Source: Polaribacter dokdonensis | GTDB taxonomy: Bacteria > Bacteroidota > Bacteroidia > Flavobacteriales > Flavobacteriaceae | Length of the DNA: 64,000 nt | Direction of reading: 5' to 3' | Assembly (NCBI RefSeq): GCF_024362345.1 | Contig: NZ_CP101505.1 | Span: forward strand, 826,001-890,000 | Shown here: positions 27,188-36,796 of the stretch, one piece after another | Numbering within the stretch: the stretch's first letter is position 1 | How the letters are laid out: the number at the start of each line of letters is the position of its first letter | The notes under the pieces: generated by a model | Seen by the model: only the letters and a program-made list of their open reading frames with translations | What the model was told of the DNA's origin: nothing | Database searches by the model: none | Program-made: the position numbers and the translations under genes

Positions 27188-29677
27188 CTACATTTTATCA
27201 CCAAAGAAAATGGCGTTCATTAGCAATTTGTTTGTACTGAACCAAAATGCTCTAAAATTGGTGTTGTCTGTAAATACAATAACTCTACCTCTACCAAATC
27301 TGTTTACTTTAAAAGGTACAGTATTAGGAATTATTTCTGCATTTTCTTTAGAAATATAACCACTTAATAATGGTTTAGATGTATATTGAATTGGGTTATT
27401 ATAACTATCCTTATCAGCTTTCATAAACATAGTTGAGTTTCTAAATAAAGCCAACTTATCATCTTTATAACCAAAATTTATGGGATGAGATCTGTCTAAA
27501 TTTGCTTCAAAAATAGCACCTCCTATAACCTGAGCTCCTGATTTTAATGATCTATCTTCAAAAGACACATTTTTTATAGAATCTCTTTTTGCTCTTTCAA
27601 AACTAATATTAATCATCTTATTGCTAGCCAACCACCTTGCAGTATTTTTGTAGCCAACTAAAACCCCACCATTTCTAACCCAAGTTTGTAATTTGGTAAT
27701 TGCAGCTTTTTCTAAACCACTACTTGGAATTACAATATGAGTATATTTTGCAATATCCATTCTATTAAAATTACGAGTATCTAAACGTGTTATAGGCATA
27801 TCAAAACGTTGATCAAATAAATGCCAAATTTCTCCTGAATCATTACCTGCAACTCCATCACCAACAATCATGGCTACTTTAGGTTTAGTAATGGCTCTAA
27901 AATTGTTACTACCTAAATCTATACCATCATTTAAACCAGTGCTTACTGCATTTATATCAATATGACTTTCATTTGCTAAATCACCTAAAAAAGTAAACAA
28001 CTCTAAAGCATCTAATTTTTGATTTTGAACAGGAATAAAAATAGTACCATATTCATAAGATACTCCACCATTTTTAAAGTTCTTCATAGAAACTTTTGCT
28101 CTTAATCCTTTTTGTAAAATGGCATGTAAAGCTTTTGGAGCATAAAACTCATTCCAAGGCATTAAGTAACCATAATCACTTTTAAATGACACATTACCAG
28201 CTTTCATTTCTAGGTTTGTAATTTCATTACCTGCTTTAGATAAGGAAACATTTTCTGCATAATCTACATCAAAAGCATGATTAAATGTCCAAGCAGACAC
28301 GTCATAAAACAAGCTATCTTTAAATGTAGTTCTTACATCAAACATAGCTTTTACTAACCTGTGATTCTTTTGGTTCATAGGCACAACATAGCTGTAACCT
28401 TTCTTGAAGTTTTTTCCATTTTGAGTAAAATCACTTTTAATATCATGAATTTTAACCTGATGTCTTTTTAAAACCTCTGCTAAATGAAACGTTTTTGCAG
28501 CATCTTTTTCATCTCCAAAAACAATGGCATTTTTAGCACCTGTATTTCTACTTTCTTTATAAAAATCTTGTTGATATTTTAAAATCTTTAAACGCATTTT
28601 GTTAGCAGCTTCTAATGTAGAAAATGCTGCTGTTGCTTGATTTCTTATTGTGAATGGGAAAGTTAAAATTCCGTTTGAAGTTTCTTGTGCATGACCTCTA
28701 GAACTTGCTTGTTCAAACAAAATACCTATACTACCATTAATATCTGGAAAAGTAGAACCTTTACCATAATAAAAATCATCAAAACTTTCTTCTGAATAAT
28801 ACATAGAACCTATTTTATCCAAAGCTTTTGCATGATAAGTTGCAATTTCTCTGGTTAAATCTTGATTCATTTGAGGCGTTAATGGATTTGTTCTACTAGG
28901 AATTCCTGGTTGAAAAAAGAAGCTAGAATTACTGCCCATTTCATGATGATCTGTTAAAATATTTGGTAACCATTTATGAAAAGTTGCTATTCTTGCTTTA
29001 CTTTCTGGCAATTGTACAGGCAGCCAATCTCTATTCATATCAAATTGATAATGATTGGTTCTTCCTCTTGGCCAAATCTCTGAGTATTCTCTATCATTAG
29101 GATCTGGATTAATATTTTTACTTCTATTTGTATTTGCCCAATATGCAAAACGTTGTAAACCATCAGGATTAAAAGATGGGTCGAATAAAATAACTGTGTT
29201 TTCTAATAATTCTAGTGTTTTTGTGCTTTTAGAAGCTGCTAAATAATATGCAACTGCAAGAGCTGCATTAGATCCACTTGGCTCATTTCCATGAATTGAA
29301 AAACCTTGATAAACAACAATAGGATTATCTACACTTAAAGAAGCATCATTGGTTGCATCAATATGCTGCTTTCTAATTTGATCTAAATTCTTATGATTAT
29401 TAGATGATGTGATTGTTAGCAATAATAAAGGTCTACCTTCATAGGTTTTTCCTCTTGTTTCTATAGAAATCCTATCAGTTGAAGCTGCTAGTGCTTTCAT
29501 GTACTCTACTAACTTATCATGAGTTATGTGCCACTCACCTACCTCATGCCCTATAATTTCTTTAGGTGTTGGAATACTAGAATCGTAATTTTCAGCAGGC
29601 AAATAGTAAGATAAGTCTAAATCTTGTGCATTGCTGTATATTGAAAATAATAAAAAGAAAACGAACAGTTTTTTCAT
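27188..29677 (-). CDS. secreted M14 family zinc carboxypeptidase-like protein
   Basis: An exported metallopeptidase of 829 residues with signal peptide MKKLFVFFLLFSIYSNAQ. The M14 domain covers about residues 50-380. The zinc ligands are H129 and E132 in FSIHGNEPSG and a later His in LTDHHEMG (244/245). The substrate-binding arginine region is DMNRDW and the catalytic Glu is in GILFEQASSRG. A long C-terminal extension (about 400-829) has a glutamine-amidotransferase-like segment (KVAMIVGDGVAG, YTHIVIPSSG). This is the M14 subgroup common in Bacteroidetes. A TATCTTTG -7 box lies at 29704-29711 on the minus strand. No sorting domain is present. Confidence 0.92.
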   Translation of the reverse strand: MKKLFVFFLLFSIYSNAQDLDLSYYLPAENYDSSIPTPKEIIGHEVGEWHITHDKLVEYMKALAASTDRISIETRGKTYEGRPLLLLTITSSNNHKNLDQIRKQHIDATNDASLSVDNPIVVYQGFSIHGNEPSGSNAALAVAYYLAASKSTKTLELLENTVILFDPSFNPDGLQRFAYWANTNRSKNINPDPNDREYSEIWPRGRTNHYQFDMNRDWLPVQLPESKARIATFHKWLPNILTDHHEMGSNSSFFFQPGIPSRTNPLTPQMNQDLTREIATYHAKALDKIGSMYYSEESFDDFYYGKGSTFPDINGSIGILFEQASSRGHAQETSNGILTFPFTIRNQATAAFSTLEAANKMRLKILKYQQDFYKESRNTGAKNAIVFGDEKDAAKTFHLAEVLKRHQVKIHDIKSDFTQNGKNFKKGYSYVVPMNQKNHRLVKAMFDVRTTFKDSLFYDVSAWTFNHAFDVDYAENVSLSKAGNEITNLEMKAGNVSFKSDYGYLMPWNEFYAPKALHAILQKGLRAKVSMKNFKNGGVSYEYGTIFIPVQNQKLDALELFTFLGDLANESHIDINAVSTGLNDGIDLGSNNFRAITKPKVAMIVGDGVAGNDSGEIWHLFDQRFDMPITRLDTRNFNRMDIAKYTHIVIPSSGLEKAAITKLQTWVRNGGVLVGYKNTARWLASNKMINISFERAKRDSIKNVSFEDRSLKSGAQVIGGAIFEANLDRSHPINFGYKDDKLALFRNSTMFMKADKDSYNNPIQYTSKPLLSGYISKENAEIIPNTVPFKVNRFGRGRVIVFTDNTNFRAFWFSTNKLLMNAIFFGDKM

Positions 29678-29703
29678 TGTTTTATTAAAATTTGGTTATC
29701 TAA

Positions 29704-29711
29704 CAAAGATA
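29704..29711 (-). promoter_or_regulatory. -7 box of the M14 peptidase gene
   Basis: TATCTTTG read on the minus strand, 27 nt upstream of the ATG. A good match to TAnnTTTG, without a clear -33 element. Confidence 0.4.
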
Positions 29712-29851
29712 AGAATTCGTAAATTTATTTATGCTTTGATCTAATATTGTTTTAGCCTTTTAAAAAATTTAACATATTCAGTTTATGGTAAATAAATAAA
29801 TAAAAATTTTTATTTATATTGCTGAATAACAACAAATAAAGAAATCTTTTA

Positions 29852-30898
29852 ATGAAAAGGTTACTATTTTTATCCTTATGCTTCTCACAATATCTGCTAA
29901 GTTTTTCACAAACGAATTATATTGAGAATTTTGATAATATTGGATATCCTAGTAATATTCCTGCAGACTCATATTGGAAATTCTTTAACGATATAAACCC
30001 AAATCAGACAGAATGGAGTAAATTTATTCCTGGTGATGGAAAAGCATATATTACTGTTGATGCAGATATTTCAAACGATACTGATGCTACCTATCCTTAT
30101 CAAACTTTAGTATTTGGTGGAGTTAAGGAAAATCATCGATTAGAAGTTAGAATGAAAGGAGCTCCAGTAGATGGAGGTTTAGTCGCATTCATTTTTACAT
30201 ATCATCAAGTTGGTTCTACTTTTAATGAGGTTGATATAGAATTAGTTGCAAATGACAAAAATGCTGCACCACATGAAACCTTACCTCCAAATGGATGGAC
30301 AGATGCAAGGTTCAATACTTGGAGAGATGCAGATGAAAATACAGCTCTACCCTTTACAGGTTCTGCAAAAGCAATTGTAGATGAGAATAACAAAAAAGTG
30401 TCTTTAGTAGATGATAAGTTTCACACTTATACTATTGATTGGAGAGCTGATGAAGTAGATTTCTTTATTGATGATGTTTTGCAAGAATCTTTTAACACGA
30501 ATATTGCCAAGGGTTGGGCAGAAGTTATTATTGGCTACAGGCATTTACCTTGGGCAGGTGAATTTAATTGGTCTGGAAATCACACAATGGTTATAGATTA
30601 TTTTAAAATTGAACCATTAAGCTCAAAATCTATTTTAACTTCAGATAATTTTCAGTTTAATGAAAATGAAGAAATAAGAATTTTTCCAAACCCAATAAGA
30701 GATTATCTAAATTTAAAAGTTACAGATGAAAACAACTTTAATAGAATTGAAATAGTTAACGCTATTTCATCCAAAACAACTATTATTAATAAGTATAAAA
30801 GAAAGATTGATTTAAGTACTTATGCTAAAGGAATTTACTTTTTAAAAACCTATTTTAAAAACGGTAAACAGCTAATTAACAAGATTATTAAGATATAG
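29852..30898 (+). CDS. secreted family 16 glycoside hydrolase with type IX sorting domain
   Basis: An extracellular beta-glycanase. The signal peptide ends near residue 20. The GH16 domain (about 24-255) carries the catalytic motif E126-V-D128-I-E130, and the aromatic WRADEVDFFIDD strand follows. The C-terminal 75 residues are a Por-type sorting domain (IRIFPNPIRDYLNLKV to GIYFLKTYFKNGKQLINKIIKI), so it is exported by the type IX system. The GH16 substrate (laminarin, agar, carrageenan) cannot be fixed from the sequence. The neighbouring PL6 gene suggests brown-algal polysaccharide use. No SusC/D pair is in the window. Confidence 0.88.
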   Translation: MKRLLFLSLCFSQYLLSFSQTNYIENFDNIGYPSNIPADSYWKFFNDINPNQTEWSKFIPGDGKAYITVDADISNDTDATYPYQTLVFGGVKENHRLEVRMKGAPVDGGLVAFIFTYHQVGSTFNEVDIELVANDKNAAPHETLPPNGWTDARFNTWRDADENTALPFTGSAKAIVDENNKKVSLVDDKFHTYTIDWRADEVDFFIDDVLQESFNTNIAKGWAEVIIGYRHLPWAGEFNWSGNHTMVIDYFKIEPLSSKSILTSDNFQFNENEEIRIFPNPIRDYLNLKVTDENNFNRIEIVNAISSKTTIINKYKRKIDLSTYAKGIYFLKTYFKNGKQLINKIIKI

Positions 30899-30913
30899 AA
30901 TAAAGTATAATTT

Positions 30914-30940
30914 TTGTGTTAATTATTTTTAATATATTTG
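30914..30940 (+). promoter_or_regulatory. promoter of the PL6 lyase gene
   Basis: TTG at 30914-30916 and TATATTTG at 30933-30940, with a 16-nt gap. The -7 box lies in the left arm of the inverted repeat at 30931-30969, so a bound repressor would block it. Confidence 0.5.
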
Positions 30941-30969
30941 GTTAACCAATTTGGTTTACCAAATATATT
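30931..30969. promoter_or_regulatory. nested operator upstream of the PL6 lyase
   Basis: A perfect 12-bp inverted repeat (30931-30942 with 30958-30969), with two smaller palindromes inside it: TTGGTTAACCAA and TTTGGT-TT-ACCAAA. Their centres are about one to two helical turns apart. The layout is typical of a GntR- or LacI-type repressor site. In Zobellia galactanivorans the alginate genes are repressed by the GntR regulator AusR, which would fit a PL6 gene; whether the motif is the same needs checking. Confidence 0.6.
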
Positions 30970-30985
30970 CTTAAAATCTTTAACT

Positions 30986-33679
30986 ATGAACCCTCAATTC
31001 GTCAAGAAACTTATTTTTTCAAATCAGTTTAAAAAACTACTTTGTATTGTTTTATTTTTTTTAGCTCTTAAAATAGAAGCTCAAACTACTTATAATATAG
31101 ATGACCCTGAAAAATTAAGAGATGTAATCTATGAACCTGGTGATGTTATAATTCTTAAAAACGGAACTTACGCTACAGATGAAAGAATTCAGTTTTTGGG
31201 TTCTGGAACTGCAGATAATCCTGTAACTTTTAGAGCAGAAACTCCTGGAGGTGTAGTATTCACTGGTGGTCCAAGATTAACCATTGGTGGTGAATCTGAG
31301 AATGGTGTAAAAGTTGCAACAGGAGAGTATTTAATTGTAGACGGTTTTCATTGGAAAGGTGGCTATGGAGCTAGTAATTTTATAGAATTTAGAAATGGAC
31401 AAGATTTCGCACATCATAGTACAATTCAAAATTGTGTAATAGATGGTTTAGGAATAGAACCTTCAGAATTAGCAGAAGATTTAGCAAATGAGCAAATCAC
31501 AAAACACAGATGGATTGTATTATATGGAACATATAATACAGTAATTAACTGTTCTTTTCTAAATAAGGTTAGTTCTGGTGCAATTATTTTAGGTGAATAT
31601 TCATATAATGCGTTTCCTGAAGTTGCTGATGGTGAACCTGAGGTAAATAATAGCTGTGCAGAAGTTGGTCATATAATTACTAAAAACTACTTCTATAACT
31701 TTCAAAAAATGGAAGATTTATATGGCAGAAAAACCAATGGAGATCAGCTTTCTAATGCAGGTGATAGTGAAACCATTAGAATTGGAACTAGTTCTTATCA
31801 AATGGTAAATAGTAATGTAACCATCAGCAATAATTATTTTGTACAATCTGATGGTGAAAACGAAATTATCACCAATAAAAGCAAGGGAAACACTATTACC
31901 AATAACACATTTAGAAGATGCAGAGGATCTTTGGTTTTGAGACATGGTTCTAATGCGACTGTAGATGGTAATATCTTCTTAGGTGAAAATGTAGATGGAA
32001 CTGGGGGTATCAGAATTACAGATAGCAATCATAACATTACCAACAATTATATTCAAGATTGTATTACAGTTCAAGATCAAGCAAAATGGAACAATGGTAT
32101 CACATTTATAGGTGGTAGTGCAAATGCTGATGTTGCTTGTACTTCAGACGATGTTTCTAATGGATATCAAAAATCACAAAATATAAATGTTTCAAATAAT
32201 ACCTTGGTTAATACAAACGCTCCTTTTTTTTATAACACAGATAAAGGAAGCACAGATCCTACAGGAACCGTAAATAATAATCTTATATATTTTGAAGCTA
32301 GCAATGCTAATTTATCAGATTTAATCTCAGGTGATACGAATACTTCTTACTCAGATTTAGGAACAACATTAACCTATTCAGGTAATATTTATGCAGGTAC
32401 TACTTTAGGAGCTACAAATGCAGGTTTCTCAGAAGAATCTGGAATTACAGCTACAGCAAATGGAGAATTATTTAGTTTTTCTGGAACTTTAACAAATAAC
32501 AAAGGTGCAAACCTTGGCTCTTATGTAGCAACCACAGATGCCATGGTTGGTTATGGAATTGGAGCTTGCTTTACCAATAATTTAGGAGAAGGTATTACAG
32601 ATGGAGATTGTACTATAGAAGTATCAGAAAGTTTAACGGTTAGTAGTTTAGAAACTTTTACGGCTTCTGCAGCTAGTAAAGAAGTTAATGTTACTGCAAA
32701 TGTAAGTTGGACAGCAGTTGCTAATGATAATTGGATTTCTATTAATACAACTTCTGGTACTGGAAATGCTATAGTTACAGTTAGTTTATCTGAAAATACA
32801 GAAACAACCACTAGAACAGGTTCTGTTACTTTTTCTCAAGTTGCAGGTGGAGATGATATTGTTAGAACTTTAACCGTAAATCAAGAAGGAGCTAATTTAA
32901 CAGATTTATACACACTTATTAATTCTGGTACAAATGGAGCTCCAGTAACCATTCATTCCTATTCAAAACAACAAGATACAGATGGTAAAACTAATTTTGC
33001 AACGAACGCATTAGATAAAAATTTCTCTACTCAGTGGACAGCAGATGATGGTGATTTATTATCTGGAGATTATAAAGGCGATGGAGAGTTTCTAATTTTT
33101 GATTTAAATGATGAATATCAACTAGATTTAATTCAGGTTGCTACAGATGATAAATCTGATGCTTATGGTTTGCAAATTTGGACTTCGACTACAGGAACAA
33201 ATTCATCAGATTTTGTAAAATTACTACCAACTTCGAATGACTTAATGATTACAACCACAACTGGTACAAGAACGGATTTTGATACCTACCAAGTTTCGCA
33301 AAATGCACGTTATGTAAAATTAATTGGTTTTGGACGTTTTAATGCTGATGGAAATTCGCGTAAAAGTGTTTGGACAAATATTACAGAGGTTGAATTTTAT
33401 GGAGAGTCTACAAGTTTATCAACAGACACTTTTAACGAGAATAAAATATCAATTTATCCAATTCCTGCTGATCATGAATTATCAATATCTTCTAAATTAA
33501 ATATTAAAAATATAGAGGTTTTTAGTTTAGATGGAAAACTGATTTTATCTAAAGAGACAACTAATTCTGCTGCAGAAATTACCCTAGACACAAGTAAAAT
33601 TTCTAATGGAATTTACCTTATTCGTTTTACAAATGAAAATGGTTTAAATGAATCGAAATTGATCAATATTGCTCACTAA
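30986..33679 (+). CDS. PL6 family alginate/chondroitin lyase with BACON, F5/8-type and type IX sorting domains
   Basis: A secreted polysaccharide lyase. The parallel beta-helix PL6 domain (about 35-500 from the ATG at 30986) has the family blocks IILKNGTY, VTFRAETPGGVVFTGG, and the catalytic Lys/Arg region NKSKGNTITNNTF to GSLVLRHG seen in chondroitinase B and alginate lyases. A BACON domain (about 540-630), an F5/8-type discoidin-like domain (about 640-810, ending TEVEFYG) and a sorting domain (NKISIYPIPADHEL to GIYLIRFTNENG) follow. An upstream ATG at 30938 lies within the operator and is rejected. Most flavobacterial PL6 enzymes act on alginate. Confidence 0.9.
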   Translation: MNPQFVKKLIFSNQFKKLLCIVLFFLALKIEAQTTYNIDDPEKLRDVIYEPGDVIILKNGTYATDERIQFLGSGTADNPVTFRAETPGGVVFTGGPRLTIGGESENGVKVATGEYLIVDGFHWKGGYGASNFIEFRNGQDFAHHSTIQNCVIDGLGIEPSELAEDLANEQITKHRWIVLYGTYNTVINCSFLNKVSSGAIILGEYSYNAFPEVADGEPEVNNSCAEVGHIITKNYFYNFQKMEDLYGRKTNGDQLSNAGDSETIRIGTSSYQMVNSNVTISNNYFVQSDGENEIITNKSKGNTITNNTFRRCRGSLVLRHGSNATVDGNIFLGENVDGTGGIRITDSNHNITNNYIQDCITVQDQAKWNNGITFIGGSANADVACTSDDVSNGYQKSQNINVSNNTLVNTNAPFFYNTDKGSTDPTGTVNNNLIYFEASNANLSDLISGDTNTSYSDLGTTLTYSGNIYAGTTLGATNAGFSEESGITATANGELFSFSGTLTNNKGANLGSYVATTDAMVGYGIGACFTNNLGEGITDGDCTIEVSESLTVSSLETFTASAASKEVNVTANVSWTAVANDNWISINTTSGTGNAIVTVSLSENTETTTRTGSVTFSQVAGGDDIVRTLTVNQEGANLTDLYTLINSGTNGAPVTIHSYSKQQDTDGKTNFATNALDKNFSTQWTADDGDLLSGDYKGDGEFLIFDLNDEYQLDLIQVATDDKSDAYGLQIWTSTTGTNSSDFVKLLPTSNDLMITTTTGTRTDFDTYQVSQNARYVKLIGFGRFNADGNSRKSVWTNITEVEFYGESTSLSTDTFNENKISIYPIPADHELSISSKLNIKNIEVFSLDGKLILSKETTNSAAEITLDTSKISNGIYLIRFTNENGLNESKLINIAH

Positions 33680-33838
33680 TTAATAGCAATTATTAACTAT
33701 TTTTCAACTTAATTCATTTTTAGAAGAAAGAAATGCATCATTTTATGAAATTAATAAAAATGGTGAAACCTTTTTTCTAGTTGCTGTATTTGATAATATT
33801 ATTCAGATATTTGTAAGTAAGATAGTTCACCTTACTCA

Positions 33839-36742
33839 ATGATCTCAAATACAACTTTAGACAGCTTAAACAATTCACTTTCTGGTGATGTTTTATACGA
33901 TAATTTGCATAAAACATTATATGCAACAGATGCTTCTGTATATAGAAAAATACCATTAGCGGTTGCCTATCCTAAAAATGAAGAAGACTTAAAAACGTTA
34001 ATTGATTTTGCTACTAAAAACGACATTACTTTAATACCAAGAACTGCAGGTACATCTTTGGCTGGGCAATGTGTAGGAGATGGAATGGTGGTAGATGTTT
34101 CTAAACATTTTACCAATATTCTTGCTTTTGATGAACTTTCTAAAACCATTACACTTCAACCAGGAATAGTAAGAGATTCTTTAAATGGATTTCTAAAACC
34201 TTATGGCTTATTTTTTGGACCAAATACATCAACGTCTAACAGATGTATGGTTGGTGGAATGGTTGGTAATAATTCATCTGGTAGTACCTCTATAAAATAT
34301 GGGGTTACAAGAGATAAAGTTTTACAAATCAACGCTATTTTAAGTGATGGAAGTTCAGCAATTTTTAAAGAGATTTCTTCAGAAGAATTTATTCAGAAAA
34401 CAAAACTAGATACTTTAGAAGGTAAAATTTATAAATCAATTTTTGATGAACTTTCTAACCATGAAAATCAAAATGAAATTCATAACGAATTTCCAAAACC
34501 TGAAATACACAGAAGAAATACGGGTTATGCTGTAGATGAATTTTTAAAGTCAGACTTATTTGGTGGGTTAGAAAAAACTATAAATGTTGCTAAGTTTTTA
34601 ACTGGTAGTGAAGGTACTTTGGCTTTTTCGACAGAAATCACTTTTCAGTTAGATGACTTACCTCCTACTGAAAGCATTATGGTTTGTACGCATTTTAAAA
34701 GTATAAATGAAAGTTTAAAAGCAACTGTGGTTGCCATGAATCATAATTTGTACAATTGTGAATTAATGGATAAAACCATACTAGATTGTACAAAAAACAA
34801 TAGAGAATTAGCTAAAAATAGATTCTTTTTACAAGGAGATCCAGAAGCTGTTTTAATGTTAGAAGTAGCTGCAAATACTTTACCAGAAGCAGAGTTATTG
34901 GCAGATAAACTAATAGCAGATTTAGAGAAAAACAATTTCGGATATCATCAACCAAAAGTTTATGGTAAAGATATTGCTAAAGTGCATTATTTAAGGAAAG
35001 CTGGTTTGGGTGCTTTAGGAAATATGGTTGGAGATCAAAAAGCGGTTGCTTGTATAGAAGACACAGCTGTTGCTTTAGAAGATTTACCAAGTTATATTGA
35101 AGAGTTTACCCAAATTATGGCAAAATATCAGCAAAATGCTGTGTATTATGCACATGCAGGAGCTGGAGAATTGCATTTAAGACCAATTTTAAACTTAAAG
35201 AAAAAAGCAGATGTTGTTTTGTTTAGAAAAATAACAACAGAAACTGCAGAACTAGTAAAAAAATACAAAGGCTCATTTTCTGGTGAACATGGAGATGGAA
35301 TTGTTAGAGCTGAGTTTATTCCTTTAATGATAGGTGATAGAAATTATCAATTATTAAGACGTATTAAAAAGGCTTTTGATCCTAATAACATTTTTAACAA
35401 AGGTAAAGTTACAGATGCATTTGCTATGGATGAAAACTTACGATATGAAATAAATCGTAATGAACCAGAAATTGAAACAATTCAAGATTTTTCTGATAGC
35501 CAAGGTATTTTAAGAATGGCTGAAAAATGTAATGGTTCTGGAGATTGTAGAAAACCTGTTGAAGCTGGTGGAACTATGTGCCCTAGTTATAGAGCTACTA
35601 AAGATGAAAAAGATACAACTAGAGCTAGAGCAAACACTTTACGTGAACTTCTAACTAATAACAAAAAGCAAAATAAATTTAATTCAACCGAATTAAAAGA
35701 GGTTTTAAATTTATGTTTAAGCTGTAAAGCATGTGCTTCTGAATGCCCAAGTAATGTGGATGTTGCTACTATGAAGGCTGAGTTTTTATATCAATATCAA
35801 GAAGAAAATGGGTATTCTTTTAGAAATAAACTTTTTGCAAATAATGCAAAGTATAACAAGTTAGGTAGTATTGCACCTGCAATTACAAATCTAGTTTTAA
35901 ACACTTCTTTAACTAAAGCAGTTATGGGAGTTGCTCAAGAAAGAAGTGTCCCAAAATTAGCCCCAAAGACTTTAAAAAAATGGTATGCTAATCGAAATAA
36001 AATCATAAAGAATACAAAGAAAACTGTTTATCTTTTTTGCGATGAATTCACCAATTATTATGATGTAGAAATTGGTAAAGATGCGTTTATTCTTTTAGAG
36101 AAATTAGGGTACGATTTAAAAATTGTAAACCATGAAGAATCTGGTAGAAGTTTTATTTCTAAAGGATTTTTGAATGAGGCAAAAGCTGTATGTAATCTAA
36201 ATATTGAAATTTTTAAAGATATTATAAGTGAAGAGACTCCTTTAATTGGTGTTGAACCTTCAGCCATTTTAACCTTTAGAGATGAGTATTTACGTTTAGC
36301 AGATAACAAAAGTACTGCTGAACAAATAGCAAAAAACACCTTTACTTTCGAAGAATTTTTAGCTAACGAAATTAAAGAAGGTGCTATAGATCATCAACTA
36401 TTTACTCAAGAAGAAAAGGAGTTGAAAATTCATGGACATTGTCATCAAAAAGCTTTATCAGGTATAAGTTCTAGTTTTCAAATAATGAATTTACCTAAAA
36501 ATTATAAAGTTACTATTATGAATACAGGCTGTTGTGGAATGGCTGGTTCATTTGGTTATGAAAAAGAACATTATGATGTTTCTATGCAAGTTGGTGAAGA
36601 CACTTTATTCCCTAAGGTTAGAAACTGCAGCCCAGATACAGAAATTGTAGCTGCAGGAACTAGTTGCAGGCATCAAATTTTTGATGGAACAGAGAGAATA
36701 GCAAAACACCCAATAACCATTTTAAAGGAAGCTTTACTATAA
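33839..36742 (+). CDS. FAD-linked oxidase and Fe-S reductase fusion (D-2-hydroxyacid dehydrogenase, YdiJ-like)
   Basis: A 967-residue fusion of a GlcD-type FAD half and a GlcF/LutA-type Fe-S half. The FAD_binding_4 domain (about 40-260) has IPRTAGTSLAGQCVG and GNNSSGSTSIKYG. The FAD-oxidase C domain has HAHAGAGELHLRP-like YYAHAGAGELH and SGEHGDG. Cysteine sets CNGSGDCRKPV and CLSCKACASECPSNVD bind [4Fe-4S] clusters, and CCG motifs NTGCCGMAGSFGYE and HGHCHQKAL follow. Likely substrates are D-lactate, glycolate or D-2-hydroxyglutarate. The enzyme passes electrons to the respiratory chain. An MFS carrier follows 54 nt downstream and may import its substrate. Confidence 0.92.
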   Translation: MISNTTLDSLNNSLSGDVLYDNLHKTLYATDASVYRKIPLAVAYPKNEEDLKTLIDFATKNDITLIPRTAGTSLAGQCVGDGMVVDVSKHFTNILAFDELSKTITLQPGIVRDSLNGFLKPYGLFFGPNTSTSNRCMVGGMVGNNSSGSTSIKYGVTRDKVLQINAILSDGSSAIFKEISSEEFIQKTKLDTLEGKIYKSIFDELSNHENQNEIHNEFPKPEIHRRNTGYAVDEFLKSDLFGGLEKTINVAKFLTGSEGTLAFSTEITFQLDDLPPTESIMVCTHFKSINESLKATVVAMNHNLYNCELMDKTILDCTKNNRELAKNRFFLQGDPEAVLMLEVAANTLPEAELLADKLIADLEKNNFGYHQPKVYGKDIAKVHYLRKAGLGALGNMVGDQKAVACIEDTAVALEDLPSYIEEFTQIMAKYQQNAVYYAHAGAGELHLRPILNLKKKADVVLFRKITTETAELVKKYKGSFSGEHGDGIVRAEFIPLMIGDRNYQLLRRIKKAFDPNNIFNKGKVTDAFAMDENLRYEINRNEPEIETIQDFSDSQGILRMAEKCNGSGDCRKPVEAGGTMCPSYRATKDEKDTTRARANTLRELLTNNKKQNKFNSTELKEVLNLCLSCKACASECPSNVDVATMKAEFLYQYQEENGYSFRNKLFANNAKYNKLGSIAPAITNLVLNTSLTKAVMGVAQERSVPKLAPKTLKKWYANRNKIIKNTKKTVYLFCDEFTNYYDVEIGKDAFILLEKLGYDLKIVNHEESGRSFISKGFLNEAKAVCNLNIEIFKDIISEETPLIGVEPSAILTFRDEYLRLADNKSTAEQIAKNTFTFEEFLANEIKEGAIDHQLFTQEEKELKIHGHCHQKALSGISSSFQIMNLPKNYKVTIMNTGCCGMAGSFGYEKEHYDVSMQVGEDTLFPKVRNCSPDTEIVAAGTSCRHQIFDGTERIAKHPITILKEALL

Positions 36743-36796
36743 TAAAAGTTGATACTATTTTTGTTTTCGTATTTTTAAAGTCTAACATCGAAAACT

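Noticed and set aside
32551..32811. An 86-codon minus-strand reading frame inside the PL6 gene
   Set aside because: It is a shadow of the BACON-domain coding region with repetitive Thr/Val codons.
33680..33838. An open frame of about 50 codons after the PL6 gene, without a good start codon, ending at the start of the FAD/Fe-S gene
   Set aside because: In AT-rich sequence this length is not unusual, there is no ATG near its beginning and no recognisable motif. It could be a degraded gene remnant but I cannot support that.
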